Positions 24,115-33,109 of a DNA stretch of 64,000 nt are shown piece after piece. Where the stretch lies: NCBI GenBank assembly GCA_002840405.1, contig PHAR01000003.1, positions 189,946-253,945 of the forward strand, given 5' to 3'. How positions within the stretch are numbered: the stretch's first letter is position 1; each line of letters starts with the position of its first letter. The notes beneath the pieces are model-generated. The model searched no databases and was not told the DNA's origin. It was given only the letters and a program-made list of their open reading frames with translations. The stretch comes from Deltaproteobacteria bacterium HGW-Deltaproteobacteria-8 (GTDB taxonomy: Bacteria; Desulfobacterota; Desulfovibrionia; Desulfovibrionales; Desulfovibrionaceae). The translations under genes were made by a program, and so were the position numbers.

Positions 24115-24714
24115 ATGCAGGAAGCGACTCCACCAGACATCTCTGCCCTCAGCGGCGACCACGAGGACGAGACCTTCACGGGTGTTGAGGGCGACAACGC
24201 CGAGCTTCGCTCCGCCAGTTTCTCTCGGTGCGTCTTCCGCAACTCGTCCTTTCAGTTTGCCAGGCTTACCAACTGCACCTTTGAACACTGCGTTTTCGAT
24301 TGCTGCAACTTGTCGCTGCTGCATCTGCATGCAACAAAAATCATCCGCGCAAAGTTTCTCAACTCAAAACTGAGCGGCATCAACTGGAATAGCGCGAGCG
24401 GTTTCTTTTCCGCAACCTTCAACGGCTGCGTGATGGACAACACCTCATTTTCTTCTATGAACCTCTCGAAATACCTGTTCCATGCCTGCTCCTTTCGCGA
24501 CGCCTCCTTCATGGACACGAAACTTGCCCATGCGACATTCGAAGAGTGCGACCTCCGCAATTGCACCTTCCATAATACGGACCTCAGCCATGCGGACTTT
24601 TCCACCTCGTACAATTACTTCATAAGCGCGGACACGAACAAGCTGTACAAAGCAATATTTTCCTTGCCGGAGGCTGTCTCCCTTCTTTCCAATTTCAACA
24701 TCATCTTGAAGTAG
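24115..24714 (+). CDS. Pentapeptide-repeat protein
   Basis: A 199-residue cytoplasmic protein made almost wholly of pentapeptide repeats (A/C-x-F/L type): ELRSASFSRCVFRNSSFQFARLTNCTFEHCVFD and similar stretches, forming a right-handed quadrilateral beta-helix. ATG 24115 lies 17 nt behind the helicase-exonuclease gene, so the two are probably one transcript. Qnr/McbG-type members mimic DNA and protect gyrase, which would fit a DNA-lesion context, but most pentapeptide proteins have unknown roles. The gene is visibly less GC-rich than its neighbours and cysteine-rich (about 9 residues). No DNA-binding motif is seen. Confidence 0.88.
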   Translation: MQEATPPDISALSGDHEDETFTGVEGDNAELRSASFSRCVFRNSSFQFARLTNCTFEHCVFDCCNLSLLHLHATKIIRAKFLNSKLSGINWNSASGFFSATFNGCVMDNTSFSSMNLSKYLFHACSFRDASFMDTKLAHATFEECDLRNCTFHNTDLSHADFSTSYNYFISADTNKLYKAIFSLPEAVSLLSNFNIILK

Positions 24715-24918
24715 GGCCTGGCCGCGCATTTTGTCGCGTCCCCCCGGTTGGCGCGCCACTGCGAGGCGCACGCTGGCGTTCGCCCACGGCAAGGGCCGAT
24801 TTCATCTTGCGGAGTCGTTGACGGAGTTGTATTTCTTCCGGTCAATCGCCGAAACATGGCGAATTTCCCTTGCCCGCAGCCACGTTACGGCAGAGGCTAC
24901 AGCCCATAAGGACCTGCA

Positions 24919-25818
24919 ATGCAAGCACGACTGTTCAAGGCCGACGCCCTGCTCATGCTCACCGCGCTCATCTGGGGCGCGGCCTTTGTGGCCCAGCGCC
25001 TGGGCATGGAGCATGTGGGCCCGTTCACCTTCAACGGCGTGCGCTTCGCCCTGGGCGCCTTGGCCCTGCAGCCGCTCATCTGGCGCATGCAGCGCACCCG
25101 CGCCAACGAGGGCAGAAGCTCGGACTTGCACCAGGGCCTGGCTTCGACGCGGCTCATCCGCTACGGGCTTTTGGCCGGGTGCGTGCTCTTCGCGGGCGCG
25201 GCCCTGCAGCAGGTGGGCATTGTCTACACCACGGCGGGCAAGGCCGGGTTCATCACCGGCTTGTACGTGGTCATGGTGCCGCTGTTCGGGCTGTTTCTGC
25301 GCCAGCGGGCCGGGGCGGGCACGTGGATCGGGGCCATCGCCGCGGCGGTGGGCCTGTACCTGCTCTCGGTGAACGAGGACTTCTCCATCGCTTACGGGGA
25401 CGTGTTGGAGCTCATCGGCGCGGTGTTCTGGGCCGGGCATGTGCTGCTCATCGGGCGGCTCTCGCCGGGCATGGATGCCACCGACGCGGTGAAGCTGGCC
25501 TCTGCGCAGTTCGCTGTCTGCTCGCTGCTCAGCCTGGGCGTGGCCGTGGTCATGGAGCCCATTGCCCTGGCCGGAATCTCCGCCGCCGCCGTGCCCATTC
25601 TCTACGGCGGGCTCATGAGCGTGGGCGTGGCCTACACGCTGCAGGTGGTGGCCCAGCGCGACGCCAACCCGGCGCACGCGGCCATCATCCTGAGCCTGGA
25701 GGCGGTGTTTGCGGCCGTGGCCGGATACTTCGTGCTGGGCGAGGTGCTGGCCGTGCGCGCGCTCATCGGCTGCGGGCTGATGCTCGGCGGCATGCTCCTC
25801 TCGCAGCTCCGCCCCTAG
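24919..25818 (+). CDS. EamA/DMT-family metabolite exporter
   Basis: A 299-residue inner-membrane protein with ten predicted helices in two EamA halves, starting KADALLMLTALIWGAAFVAQRLGMEHVGPF, whose pattern matches drug/metabolite transporters such as RhtA/YdcZ-type exporters. The second half carries VLELIGAVFWAGHVLLIGRLSPG and ALVLSLEAVFAAVAGYFVLGEVL-like motifs of the fold. The substrate cannot be deduced. The start ATG 24919 lacks a strong Shine-Dalgarno (AAGGACC). The upstream 204 nt contain TTGACG...GTCAA at 24819-24846, a possible -35 or operator element. It converges with the small coiled-coil gene. Confidence 0.92.
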   Translation: MQARLFKADALLMLTALIWGAAFVAQRLGMEHVGPFTFNGVRFALGALALQPLIWRMQRTRANEGRSSDLHQGLASTRLIRYGLLAGCVLFAGAALQQVGIVYTTAGKAGFITGLYVVMVPLFGLFLRQRAGAGTWIGAIAAAVGLYLLSVNEDFSIAYGDVLELIGAVFWAGHVLLIGRLSPGMDATDAVKLASAQFAVCSLLSLGVAVVMEPIALAGISAAAVPILYGGLMSVGVAYTLQVVAQRDANPAHAAIILSLEAVFAAVAGYFVLGEVLAVRALIGCGLMLGGMLLSQLRP

Positions 25819-25834
25819 GGGCCGAAGCCCTGGC

Positions 25835-26143
25835 CTAGTAGAGCCCGGCGTTCTCCGGCCCGTCGATCTTGGCGCAGGTCTCGTCCATGTAGCGCACCAT
25901 GTCCTCGTAGACCTTTTCGGCCTTGGCCTTGATGGGGTGCCAGCCGTCGTCCGTGGCGGCCTCGGCGGCCTTGAGCTGGTCGCGCAGCTCGTCGCGGCGG
26001 GCCTTGAGGAGGAAGTACGTCTTCTCGAGCTCCGCCCTGGCGTGCTCGCTCTTCGGCTTGGGACGCGCCTTGAGCTTCTCCATGTTGGCGTCGAAGGTCT
26101 TGAGCCTCGTCTCCATCTCGTTCATGAACTGCTGCTTGACCAT
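25835..26143 (-). CDS. Small coiled-coil hypothetical protein
   Basis: A 102-residue protein, Met at 26143 (GGAGAGTGGCCC upstream). It is almost entirely helical with a charged heptad pattern (MEKLKARPKPKSEHARAELEKTYFLLKARRDELRDQLKAAEAAT) and ends in ENAGLY. No signal peptide, membrane segment or cysteine except one near the C-terminus. No family recognised. It is divergent from dapF and converges with the EamA gene. Confidence 0.75.
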   Translation of the reverse strand: MVKQQFMNEMETRLKTFDANMEKLKARPKPKSEHARAELEKTYFLLKARRDELRDQLKAAEAATDDGWHPIKAKAEKVYEDMVRYMDETCAKIDGPENAGLY

Positions 26144-26346
26144 GGGCCACTCTCCGGTGGTTGCGGGGTATGTGCGGGGCGCATCGAGAATATTTAGATG
26201 GCCAGAACATATAACAATCTGGCGATGCTGTCCACGCATCCTGGAAAAATTGCGGCTGCGCGGGCGCCAATGGAGCCTGGGGCCTTGACGAAGGGGGGCT
26301 CAATGCTTTCTATTCCAGGCACCACACCAGCGGAGGACCCCCCAGG

Positions 26347-27210
26347 ATGAGTACCATGTTCGGCGCGCGCGCGCCTTTCTACAAGCTGCAGGGTTGCGGC
26401 AACGATTTCGTGGCCCTGGACAACCGCGTGTTGCGCCTGCCGGAGTCCCTCATGGCCGAGTGGGCGCAAAAGATCTGCCCGCGCGCCTTTGGCGTGGGCG
26501 CGGACGGCCTGTTTTTCCTGGATCTGCCCGCGCCTGGCGCGGACGCGGACTACCGCTGGCATTTCTACAACGCCGACGGCTCGCGCGCAGAGATGTGCGG
26601 CAACGCGTCGCGCTGCGCCGGGCGCCTGGCCTTCGCCCTGGGCCTGGCCGGAACGCGCCAGCGCCTGGCCACGGACGCCGGGGTCATCGCCATCGAGGTC
26701 CTGCCCGACTCCGGCCAGGTCAAGGTGCAGCTCACCCGGCCGGAAAAGCTGGTCCTGGGGACGCGCTTGAGCGTGCCGGGCAGCGAGCTGGAGGTGCATT
26801 TCGTGAACACCGGGGTGCCCCACGCGGTCATCTTCGTGGACGATGTGCGCGCCACAGACGTTGCGGCCCTGGGCCCCGCGGTGCGTTTCCACGAGCATTT
26901 CGCCCCGGCCGGCACCAACGCCAACTTTGTCCAGGTGCTGGACTCCGGGCATGCGCTGGTGCGCACCTACGAGCGCGGGGTGGAGGGCGAGACCCTGGCC
27001 TGCGGCACGGGCGTGTCTGCGGTGCTGGTGGTGGCGAGCGCCCTGGGCCGCACCGGCGAGCGTGTGGAGAACACCACCAGCGGCGGCGAGATCCTGGTGA
27101 CGAGCCTGGAGGGCGGCAGCGTGTTCCTGCAGGGCGCGGCGGAGCTGACCTTCACCGGCGAGCTGAACCTCCCGGCCCTGGGGCTGCCCCTGCCCGGCGC
27201 AACGGGCTGA
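26347..27210 (+). CDS. dapF: Diaminopimelate epimerase
   Basis: Interconverts LL- and meso-diaminopimelate for peptidoglycan and lysine; 287 residues. Both catalytic cysteines are present: MCGNASRC (family norm MCGNGARC) and LACGTGVSA. The active-site motifs GNDFV and ...PHAVIFVDD also match. Two in-frame starts exist (26347 and Met4); 26347 is chosen as GGAGGA lies 9 nt upstream. The 3' end is 6 nt from the convergent kinase gene. The SR for GA substitution in the first Cys loop is notable but does not alter the catalytic Cys. Confidence 0.97.
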   Translation: MSTMFGARAPFYKLQGCGNDFVALDNRVLRLPESLMAEWAQKICPRAFGVGADGLFFLDLPAPGADADYRWHFYNADGSRAEMCGNASRCAGRLAFALGLAGTRQRLATDAGVIAIEVLPDSGQVKVQLTRPEKLVLGTRLSVPGSELEVHFVNTGVPHAVIFVDDVRATDVAALGPAVRFHEHFAPAGTNANFVQVLDSGHALVRTYERGVEGETLACGTGVSAVLVVASALGRTGERVENTTSGGEILVTSLEGGSVFLQGAAELTFTGELNLPALGLPLPGATG

Positions 27211-27216
27211 TTCCCG

Positions 27217-30200
27217 CTACTTCGCGAAGTCCTTCCGGGCCTCCAGCAGGGCCTCTTGCGTGGCTTCCAGCAGGCTGTCCAGGGTCTCGCTGAGCCCTGG
27301 CACCAGCGCGGTCCGGCCGTCCTTGGCGGCATCCTCCAGATTTCCGGCGGCCCGGCTGGCCGGGAGAGCCCCCACGCTGGCGCAGGAGCTCTTGAAGGAG
27401 TGCGCGGCCAGGCGCATGGCGACCAGGTCGCCCTGCAGGACGGCCTGGCTGAGCGCCTGGCGTTTGGCAGGCAGGTCGGCCAGGAAGATCTCCAAAACCT
27501 CTTCTAAGATTTCGCGGTGTCCGCCCAGCATGTCCAGGGCGGTGCGCAGGTCCACCAGGTTCGGCCTGGACCTGTCCGCGTCCTTTTCGCTCTGGCGGGG
27601 GGCGCCGGCGCTCTGTCCCGCCAGGATCTTGGTCAGGTCGTGGAAGCTCACAGGCTTGGGCACGAACCCGTTCATGCCCGCTTCTGCGCACTGCTCGTGG
27701 AAGGAGGCCAGGGCGTGGGCGGTCATGGCCAGCACGGGCACGAAGCGGTTCAGCTCCCCGGCCTCTCCGGCGCGCAGCCTGCGGGTCGCCTCCAGGCCGT
27801 CCATGAAGGGCATCTCCACATCCATGAGCACCAGGTCGAAGCTCTCGCGGCCCAGGAAATCCAGGGCTTCCTGGCCGTTGGCGGCGTGGCGGCAGGTGTG
27901 CCCCAGCCGCCGCAGGAAGGCCTGGGCGATGACCGTGTTGGCCGGGGTGTCCTCGGCCAGGAGCACGTGCAGGGAGCGGAGCTGCTTCGGCGCGGCCTGG
28001 TCCTTGGCCTCGGCCTGCGGCATTGCCGGCACCTCGGCCAAGGCAAAGGGCAGGGTGACGAAGAAGGTGCTGCCCGCGCCGGGCTCGCTTACCAGCCAGA
28101 TGTCTCCGCCCATGAAGCGCGCCAGCTGCCGGCAGATGGCCAGGCCCAGCCCGGTCCCGCCAAACTTGCGCGAGGTGGAGTTGTCGGCCTGGGTGAAGTT
28201 GTCGAACACCAGGTGCTGGGCATCCTCGGGGATGCCGATGCCCGTGTCCTGAACGCTCAGCAGGAGCTGCACCCCGCCCATGAGCGCGCCGGTTGGGCTC
28301 TTGGCCCTGGACGGGGAGTTCGGCCCGACCACGTCCAGGGTGACGCTGACCACGCCCTCCTGGGTGAACTTGATGGCGTTGGAGACAATGTTGACGAGGA
28401 TCTGGCGCAGGCGCGCGGGGTCGCCCCGGACCAGGGCGGGCACGTCCCGGCCGATCTCCATGGTGAGCCGCAGGCCCTTGCGCTCGGCCTCCACGGTGAG
28501 GTCGCCCACGGCGCTGTCCATCATCCGGCGCAAGTCGAAGGGGATGCGCTCCAGGATGATGCTCCTGGACTCCACGCGTGAGAGGTCGAGGATGTCGTTG
28601 ACCAGGGTCAGCAGGGTGCGCCCGGAATCGCGCAGGCCGGCCAGGGCGCGGTTGCGGCCCTCGGTCGAGTGGGCCATCTCGGCCAGCTCGGAGAAGCCCA
28701 GCACGGCGCTTAGCGGCGTGCGGATCTCGTGGCTGACCTTGGCCAGGAAATCGCTCTTGGCGCGGCTGGCCTCCTCGGCGGCCTCCTTGGCGGCGCGCAG
28801 CTCACGCTCCAGACGGACGCGCTCGGTGATGTCCGTGGCGATGGTGCAGACCTTGTCCGGGGCGCCGGTCTCGTCGCGCAGGGGGAACTTGCTCAGCAGC
28901 ATGGTGCGCACATTCCCGTTTTTCGTGGGCAGGTCGGTGATCTTGGACAGGGGCAGGCCGTTGTCCAGGATGTCCTGGTCCTCTCTCTTTGAATTCGCGG
29001 CGATGTCCGGGGGGAAGATTTCCGCCAGGGTCTTGCCGAAGGCCTCACTGGCCGGGTGGTCCCAGAACTCCTCCAGGCGTTTGCTGGCCAGGATGAAGCG
29101 GCCTTCGCGGTCGCGGATGGTGATGACCGAGGGGCTGTTCTCGAGGATGCCGCGCAGATGCCCGCTGGTGCTGTGCAGGTCCTCCTGGACGCGCTTGATG
29201 TCGGTGATGTCGGTGATGGTCTCCAGGCGCGCCAGGCGTCCGTCGACCCAGCGGATGGCTTGCACGCGCACCAGGGTCCAGGTTCCGGAGGCCTGGTCGT
29301 GCTCTTCGCGGGTGTGCACGCCCGAAGGCTCGCCGTCCTCGTCCAGGAGGGCCAGGCGCGGGCATTTGCCGCACTGCTCCCGGCCGCCGCGCACGGCCTC
29401 CCAGCAGGGCTGCCCCAGGACGTCCCTGCCCATGACCCTGTGCACGGCGTCGTTGGCGAAGAGCACCATGTCGGTTTCGGCGTCGGTCACGAAGATGGCG
29501 TCGGCCTGGTTCTCCAGCACGCGCAGGAAGCGCTCGTTGGAGCGTTGCAGCTGCATCTCCGCCTGCCGCCGCGCGGTGATGTCGGTTGAGAAGCCCTGCA
29601 CGCCGATGATGTCGCCGGCCTCGTTGCGCAGGGCGCGCGCGGTGAGCGCGGCCCAGATGGTGGTGCCGTCGCGGCGGTAGATCTCGTGCTCGACCTGGAA
29701 GACGCAGCCGACGGTGTGCAAGGCCTCCAGCAGCAGCGCGCGGCTTTTGGGGTCGACGTAGAATTGCCGAGAGATGTCGGTGATCTCCGCCTGCATCTGC
29801 TCCAGGGAGTCGTAGCCGAGCATCCGCAGGTGCGCCGGGTTGGCCTCCAGGAAGCGGCCCTCCACGGAGCTGACGAAATAGCTCACGGGCACGTCCTCCA
29901 GGAACTGGCGCAGCCGCTGCTCCGAGCTGCGCAGGCTGGCGTGGGAGAGCTGCAGGGCCTCGGCCATGGCGTCCACGGCCTTGGCCACCTCGCCCAGCTC
30001 GCCCCTGGCCTTGTTGTTGACGCGGAAGGAGAGGTTCCCGGCCCCCAGCTCCCTGAGGGCCATGAGCACCGCCCCGGCAGGCCCGAGGATGGTCCTGGCC
30101 ACGAGGCCGGCCCCCAGGAGGCTCAACACTGCGGCCGCGAGAAGCGCCAGGGCGTTGCGTTTGCCGCTGGCTGCGGCCGGGGCGAAGATGCTCTCCACCG

Positions 30201-31008
30201 GGATGCCGACGCGCACATAAAGCTCACGTCCCGGCTGGGAGGAGAGGACGCTGTAAGCGTAGATGCGCCGCACCCCGTCCTGGCCAAGCTCCTGGATGAT
30301 GGTTTGGCCCTGGCGCACCTGGTCCATGACGGCGCGTGAATCGGGAATATATTTTGCATGTTCCGCTGTGCGCTCGGGAAAATGGGCACTGATGTCCCCC
30401 TTTGCGTCGACGACGCACACGGAGGAGTTTGGCGGAAGAGCCAGCGCAGCGCCAATCTGCTGGAGCCAGTCGAAGCGTGTCCCGATGGCCAGGGCGCCAA
30501 CCAGGCGGCCTGCGGGATCGAGCACTGGGCAGCCCTGGGTGATGACCGGGTCGCCGGAGCAGCGGCTCACAAGGAATTCACCTTGGGTGCAGGCAAGCGT
30601 TTCGCGGACGGTCTGGAACCAGGGCCGGTCGACTGCGCTGAAGGGCGGCACCTCTGGGGCGGAGCTGGCGATGAAGTCGCCGCGGCTGTTGAAGAGAATG
30701 CACACGGAGTAATGCGGGGACTGACGGACGATGTCGCGCAACAGGTCGGAGACGCGGGATGCCACGGGGCGCCGCATTTCCGGCAGGCGGGACAGGGCAA
30801 AGATCATTTGCCTGCTCCCGGCAAGGATTTCACGCCCCTGGGCCGCCACGTGGTCGGACTGGTTCTGCGCATCCTGCAGCGCCACGCTGTTCAGGTGCTG
30901 GCGGAAGTCCCGGTCCAGAAAACCGGCGGCCAGGATCACGGGCGCAAGGGCGATCAAGGCCAACAGGCCCAGACGGAAGGTGAGGCTGTGAAAGAAGGAC
31001 GACCGCAT
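27217..31008 (-). CDS. Hybrid sensor histidine kinase with dCache, HAMP, three PAS, receiver and Hpt domains
   Basis: A 1263-residue phosphorelay kinase. TM1 11-30, dCache sensor about 31-285, TM2 287-306, HAMP 307-360, PAS1 361-480, PAS2 490-605 (contains an unusual CGKC at 546-549), PAS3 615-730, HisKA with His760 in KVSHEIRTPLS, HATPase with DTGIGIPED and FGGTGLGLAI, receiver with phospho-Asp1063 in LVLMDVEMP, and C-terminal Hpt with His1203 in AAHSFKSSCASVGA. All three phosphotransfer residues are intact, so a BvgS/ArcB-type relay His-Asp-His to an unseen regulator is expected. The gene is divergent from a glycosyltransferase gene 73 nt away. Confidence 0.95.
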   Translation of the reverse strand: MRSSFFHSLTFRLGLLALIALAPVILAAGFLDRDFRQHLNSVALQDAQNQSDHVAAQGREILAGSRQMIFALSRLPEMRRPVASRVSDLLRDIVRQSPHYSVCILFNSRGDFIASSAPEVPPFSAVDRPWFQTVRETLACTQGEFLVSRCSGDPVITQGCPVLDPAGRLVGALAIGTRFDWLQQIGAALALPPNSSVCVVDAKGDISAHFPERTAEHAKYIPDSRAVMDQVRQGQTIIQELGQDGVRRIYAYSVLSSQPGRELYVRVGIPVESIFAPAAASGKRNALALLAAAVLSLLGAGLVARTILGPAGAVLMALRELGAGNLSFRVNNKARGELGEVAKAVDAMAEALQLSHASLRSSEQRLRQFLEDVPVSYFVSSVEGRFLEANPAHLRMLGYDSLEQMQAEITDISRQFYVDPKSRALLLEALHTVGCVFQVEHEIYRRDGTTIWAALTARALRNEAGDIIGVQGFSTDITARRQAEMQLQRSNERFLRVLENQADAIFVTDAETDMVLFANDAVHRVMGRDVLGQPCWEAVRGGREQCGKCPRLALLDEDGEPSGVHTREEHDQASGTWTLVRVQAIRWVDGRLARLETITDITDIKRVQEDLHSTSGHLRGILENSPSVITIRDREGRFILASKRLEEFWDHPASEAFGKTLAEIFPPDIAANSKREDQDILDNGLPLSKITDLPTKNGNVRTMLLSKFPLRDETGAPDKVCTIATDITERVRLERELRAAKEAAEEASRAKSDFLAKVSHEIRTPLSAVLGFSELAEMAHSTEGRNRALAGLRDSGRTLLTLVNDILDLSRVESRSIILERIPFDLRRMMDSAVGDLTVEAERKGLRLTMEIGRDVPALVRGDPARLRQILVNIVSNAIKFTQEGVVSVTLDVVGPNSPSRAKSPTGALMGGVQLLLSVQDTGIGIPEDAQHLVFDNFTQADNSTSRKFGGTGLGLAICRQLARFMGGDIWLVSEPGAGSTFFVTLPFALAEVPAMPQAEAKDQAAPKQLRSLHVLLAEDTPANTVIAQAFLRRLGHTCRHAANGQEALDFLGRESFDLVLMDVEMPFMDGLEATRRLRAGEAGELNRFVPVLAMTAHALASFHEQCAEAGMNGFVPKPVSFHDLTKILAGQSAGAPRQSEKDADRSRPNLVDLRTALDMLGGHREILEEVLEIFLADLPAKRQALSQAVLQGDLVAMRLAAHSFKSSCASVGALPASRAAGNLEDAAKDGRTALVPGLSETLDSLLEATQEALLEARKDFAK

Positions 31009-31081
31009 GACCGAGCACCCCTGTTGGCGCGTGGGTTCACGCCCCTGGCCGGGAAGCTAGCAGTTTTGCCGCGCAGGCACA

Positions 31082-32011
31082 ATGCGCCGCCGCGCCTGGA
31101 GCATGGGCATGCCCACGGATAGGCGCTCCGCAGCGCTCGACCGCCCGCTGGTGAGCGTGGTCATCCCCTGCCACGACTACGCCCGGTTTCTGCCCCAGTG
31201 CCTGGAGTCCCTGCTGGGCCAGGAGTTTGACCCGCAGGAGCTGGAAGTGGTCTTCGTGGACGACGAGAGCGGCGACGACTCCCTGGGGGTGGCGCGCTCC
31301 CTCCTGAGCACCATGGGCTTCGGCTCCTGGCAGAGCCTGGCCCTGAAGCGCGTGGGGCGGCCCGGCCCGGTGCGCAACGCCGGCCTGGCCCTGGCCCGGG
31401 GTGAGCATCTGCTGTGCCTGGACCCGGACGACCGGCTCTTGCCGGGCTTTCTGAGGCGCTGCCTCAAGGCTCTGGCGCGCTCGCGCGCGGACGTGGCCTA
31501 CACCGGATATTTCGAGGACTCCGGCCCGGACCGCCGGGAGGTTGAGCCGCCGGACTACAGCCCGCTGCTCCTGGCCAACCAGAACATTCTGCACACGGCC
31601 TCGCTCATGCGCCGGGCGGTGTTCGAGCGCGGCGCGCGTTACCGCAGCGTCACCTCCTACGAGGACTGGGATTTCTGGGTCCAGGCGGCCGTGCTGGGCG
31701 CAAGGTTCGTGCGCGTGGAGGGTCCGCTCTTGGTCTACAGCCTGCACGAGCAGGGCTATTTTCAGGCCGCGAAGAAAAAGGACGGCGAGGCCAAGGCGCG
31801 CATCGTCCTGGACAACCCGGCCTTCTTTCCGCCCTGGACCAGGGCCTGGGCGCGGGGCCTGCTGCGCGGGGAGGCCTGGGCCGAGCCTTTCGGGCGGGGG
31901 CTCATCCCGGTGCTGCGCGAGCAGACCGGCCTGGCCCGGCAGCAGGGGCCGGAGCACAGCCCTGGACCGCCCCGCGGGAATCAACTACCCTGCGAACCCG
32001 CGTCGACCTGA
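31082..32011 (+). CDS. Family 2 glycosyltransferase
   Basis: GT-A fold glycosyltransferase, 309 residues. LVSVVIPCHDYARFLPQCLESLLGQ near residue 23, VDDESGDDS, and the DxD-type CLDPDDRLLPGF are visible, with SYEDWDFWVQAA as the acceptor-side ED..D motif. Start ATG 31082 or ATG 31109; the family motif begins well downstream of both. Cytoplasmic, membrane-associated sugar transferase; the sugar is unknown. First gene of the export/glycosylation block. Confidence 0.9.
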   Translation: MRRRAWSMGMPTDRRSAALDRPLVSVVIPCHDYARFLPQCLESLLGQEFDPQELEVVFVDDESGDDSLGVARSLLSTMGFGSWQSLALKRVGRPGPVRNAGLALARGEHLLCLDPDDRLLPGFLRRCLKALARSRADVAYTGYFEDSGPDRREVEPPDYSPLLLANQNILHTASLMRRAVFERGARYRSVTSYEDWDFWVQAAVLGARFVRVEGPLLVYSLHEQGYFQAAKKKDGEAKARIVLDNPAFFPPWTRAWARGLLRGEAWAEPFGRGLIPVLREQTGLARQQGPEHSPGPPRGNQLPCEPAST

Positions 32012-32061
32012 CGGCGGGCGCATTTGTGACGAGATGAACCGAGCAGCCACGGCGGAATGAA

Positions 32062-32604
32062 ATGAGCACCCAAGGCGACACCAGCAACAGGCACGAGTGC
32101 CTCCCGGAGACCGAGCACCGCCGCTACGGCCGCATCCTCCTGGCCGTCACCGTGGCCGGCGCGCTTTTCTGCGCCGGGCAGGCCGTGCGCTGGTGGCAGG
32201 AGTACGCCCGCGCCGCGCGCCTGGAGCAGGCCGTGCACAAGGTCTACGAGCGCGCCCTGGGCGGCGATCCGGGCAAGTCGCCCTACGGGCGGCTGCAGTT
32301 TGAGCTGGGCAAGCTCCGGGCCGAGGCCTCGCAGCGCCTGGACCTGGTGGAGCTTCTGGCGGCCCTTTCCCGGCGCGCGCCGGAGGGGCTGCACATCACC
32401 TCCGTGTCCATGGCCGCGCAGAGCGGCGTGGTCAGCGGCACGGCGCCCAGCGCCCAGGATCTGGAGCGCTACCAGTCGGCCCTGGCCACCGAGAGCCTGT
32501 TCACCTTCAGCCTGCGCTCGGTTGAGACCCTCAAGGCACCGATGCCCTTCGAGCTTTCGGTGAAGGCCCGCGACCGGTCCGCGCCGCCAAAGGTGGACCA
32601 ATGA
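32062..32604 (+). CDS. Type II secretion GspL-like (periplasmic half) / PilN-like protein
   Basis: A 180-residue protein with one membrane helix at 24-42 and a periplasmic ferredoxin-like domain (LQFELGKLRAEASQRLDLVELLAALSRRAPEGLHITSVSMA), resembling the C-terminal half of GspL or PilN. The cytoplasmic actin-like half of GspL is missing, as in the PilN/PilM split, so a separate cytoplasmic partner would be needed. The next gene (M-like) overlaps by ATGA. It likely anchors the secretion ATPase complex to the inner membrane. Confidence 0.75.
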   Translation: MSTQGDTSNRHECLPETEHRRYGRILLAVTVAGALFCAGQAVRWWQEYARAARLEQAVHKVYERALGGDPGKSPYGRLQFELGKLRAEASQRLDLVELLAALSRRAPEGLHITSVSMAAQSGVVSGTAPSAQDLERYQSALATESLFTFSLRSVETLKAPMPFELSVKARDRSAPPKVDQ

Positions 32605-33095
32605 CCTGGCAATGGATCGCGCGGCTGACGCACCTCACGGCCTCGGCCCAGCGCCGCCTGTGGCGGCTGATGGTGCTGGCCTGGAGCGTCGGCCTGCTGG
32701 CGGCCTGGGCGGTGCTTTCGGCCTTTACCCGGGTGGCCGAGAAGGCTTACGAGGACGCCGGGCAGACCTACGTCATGGTGGCCCCCCTGGCTGCGGAGGT
32801 CATGGACCTGCGCGGCCGCCGCATGACCCTGGGCAACGCGCCCCCGGTGCAGGCGGCGGAGCAGGTGGCCCAGGCCGTTGGCATCGGGCCGGACCGCCTG
32901 CGCGTATTGCCCTTGCCAAGCCTCCAGGGGCCGGAGAGGCTGAGCATGACGGCCCGGGGCCTGACCCTGCGCGAGCTGGTGGACATCCTGCGCGACCTGC
33001 GCCTGCAGGCTGGGCTGACCACCGAGTCCGCACACATCTTTCTGCGGTCGGACAAGGACAAGCGCGTGGACCTGGACCTGGTCCTGACGCACTAG
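32601..33095 (+). CDS. GspM-like inner-membrane secretion protein
   Basis: 164 residues: cytoplasmic N-terminus, single TM helix at about 22-43, then a periplasmic domain with two alpha-beta motifs (...RLSMTARGLTLRELVDILRDLRLQAG...). This is the GspM/PilO-like topology of the type II secretion inner-membrane platform. Assigned mainly by synteny and topology; sequence conservation in GspM is generally low. ATGA overlap with the preceding L-like gene. Confidence 0.75.
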   Translation: MTWQWIARLTHLTASAQRRLWRLMVLAWSVGLLAAWAVLSAFTRVAEKAYEDAGQTYVMVAPLAAEVMDLRGRRMTLGNAPPVQAAEQVAQAVGIGPDRLRVLPLPSLQGPERLSMTARGLTLRELVDILRDLRLQAGLTTESAHIFLRSDKDKRVDLDLVLTH

Positions 33096-33109
33096 GATAA
33101 AAGGCGCAC

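Noticed and set aside
24819-24846. TTGACG ... GTCAA symmetrical element before the EamA gene
   Set aside because: Could be a promoter -35 with a weak -10 or an operator, but no consensus -10 lies at the right distance; mentioned only in the gene entry.
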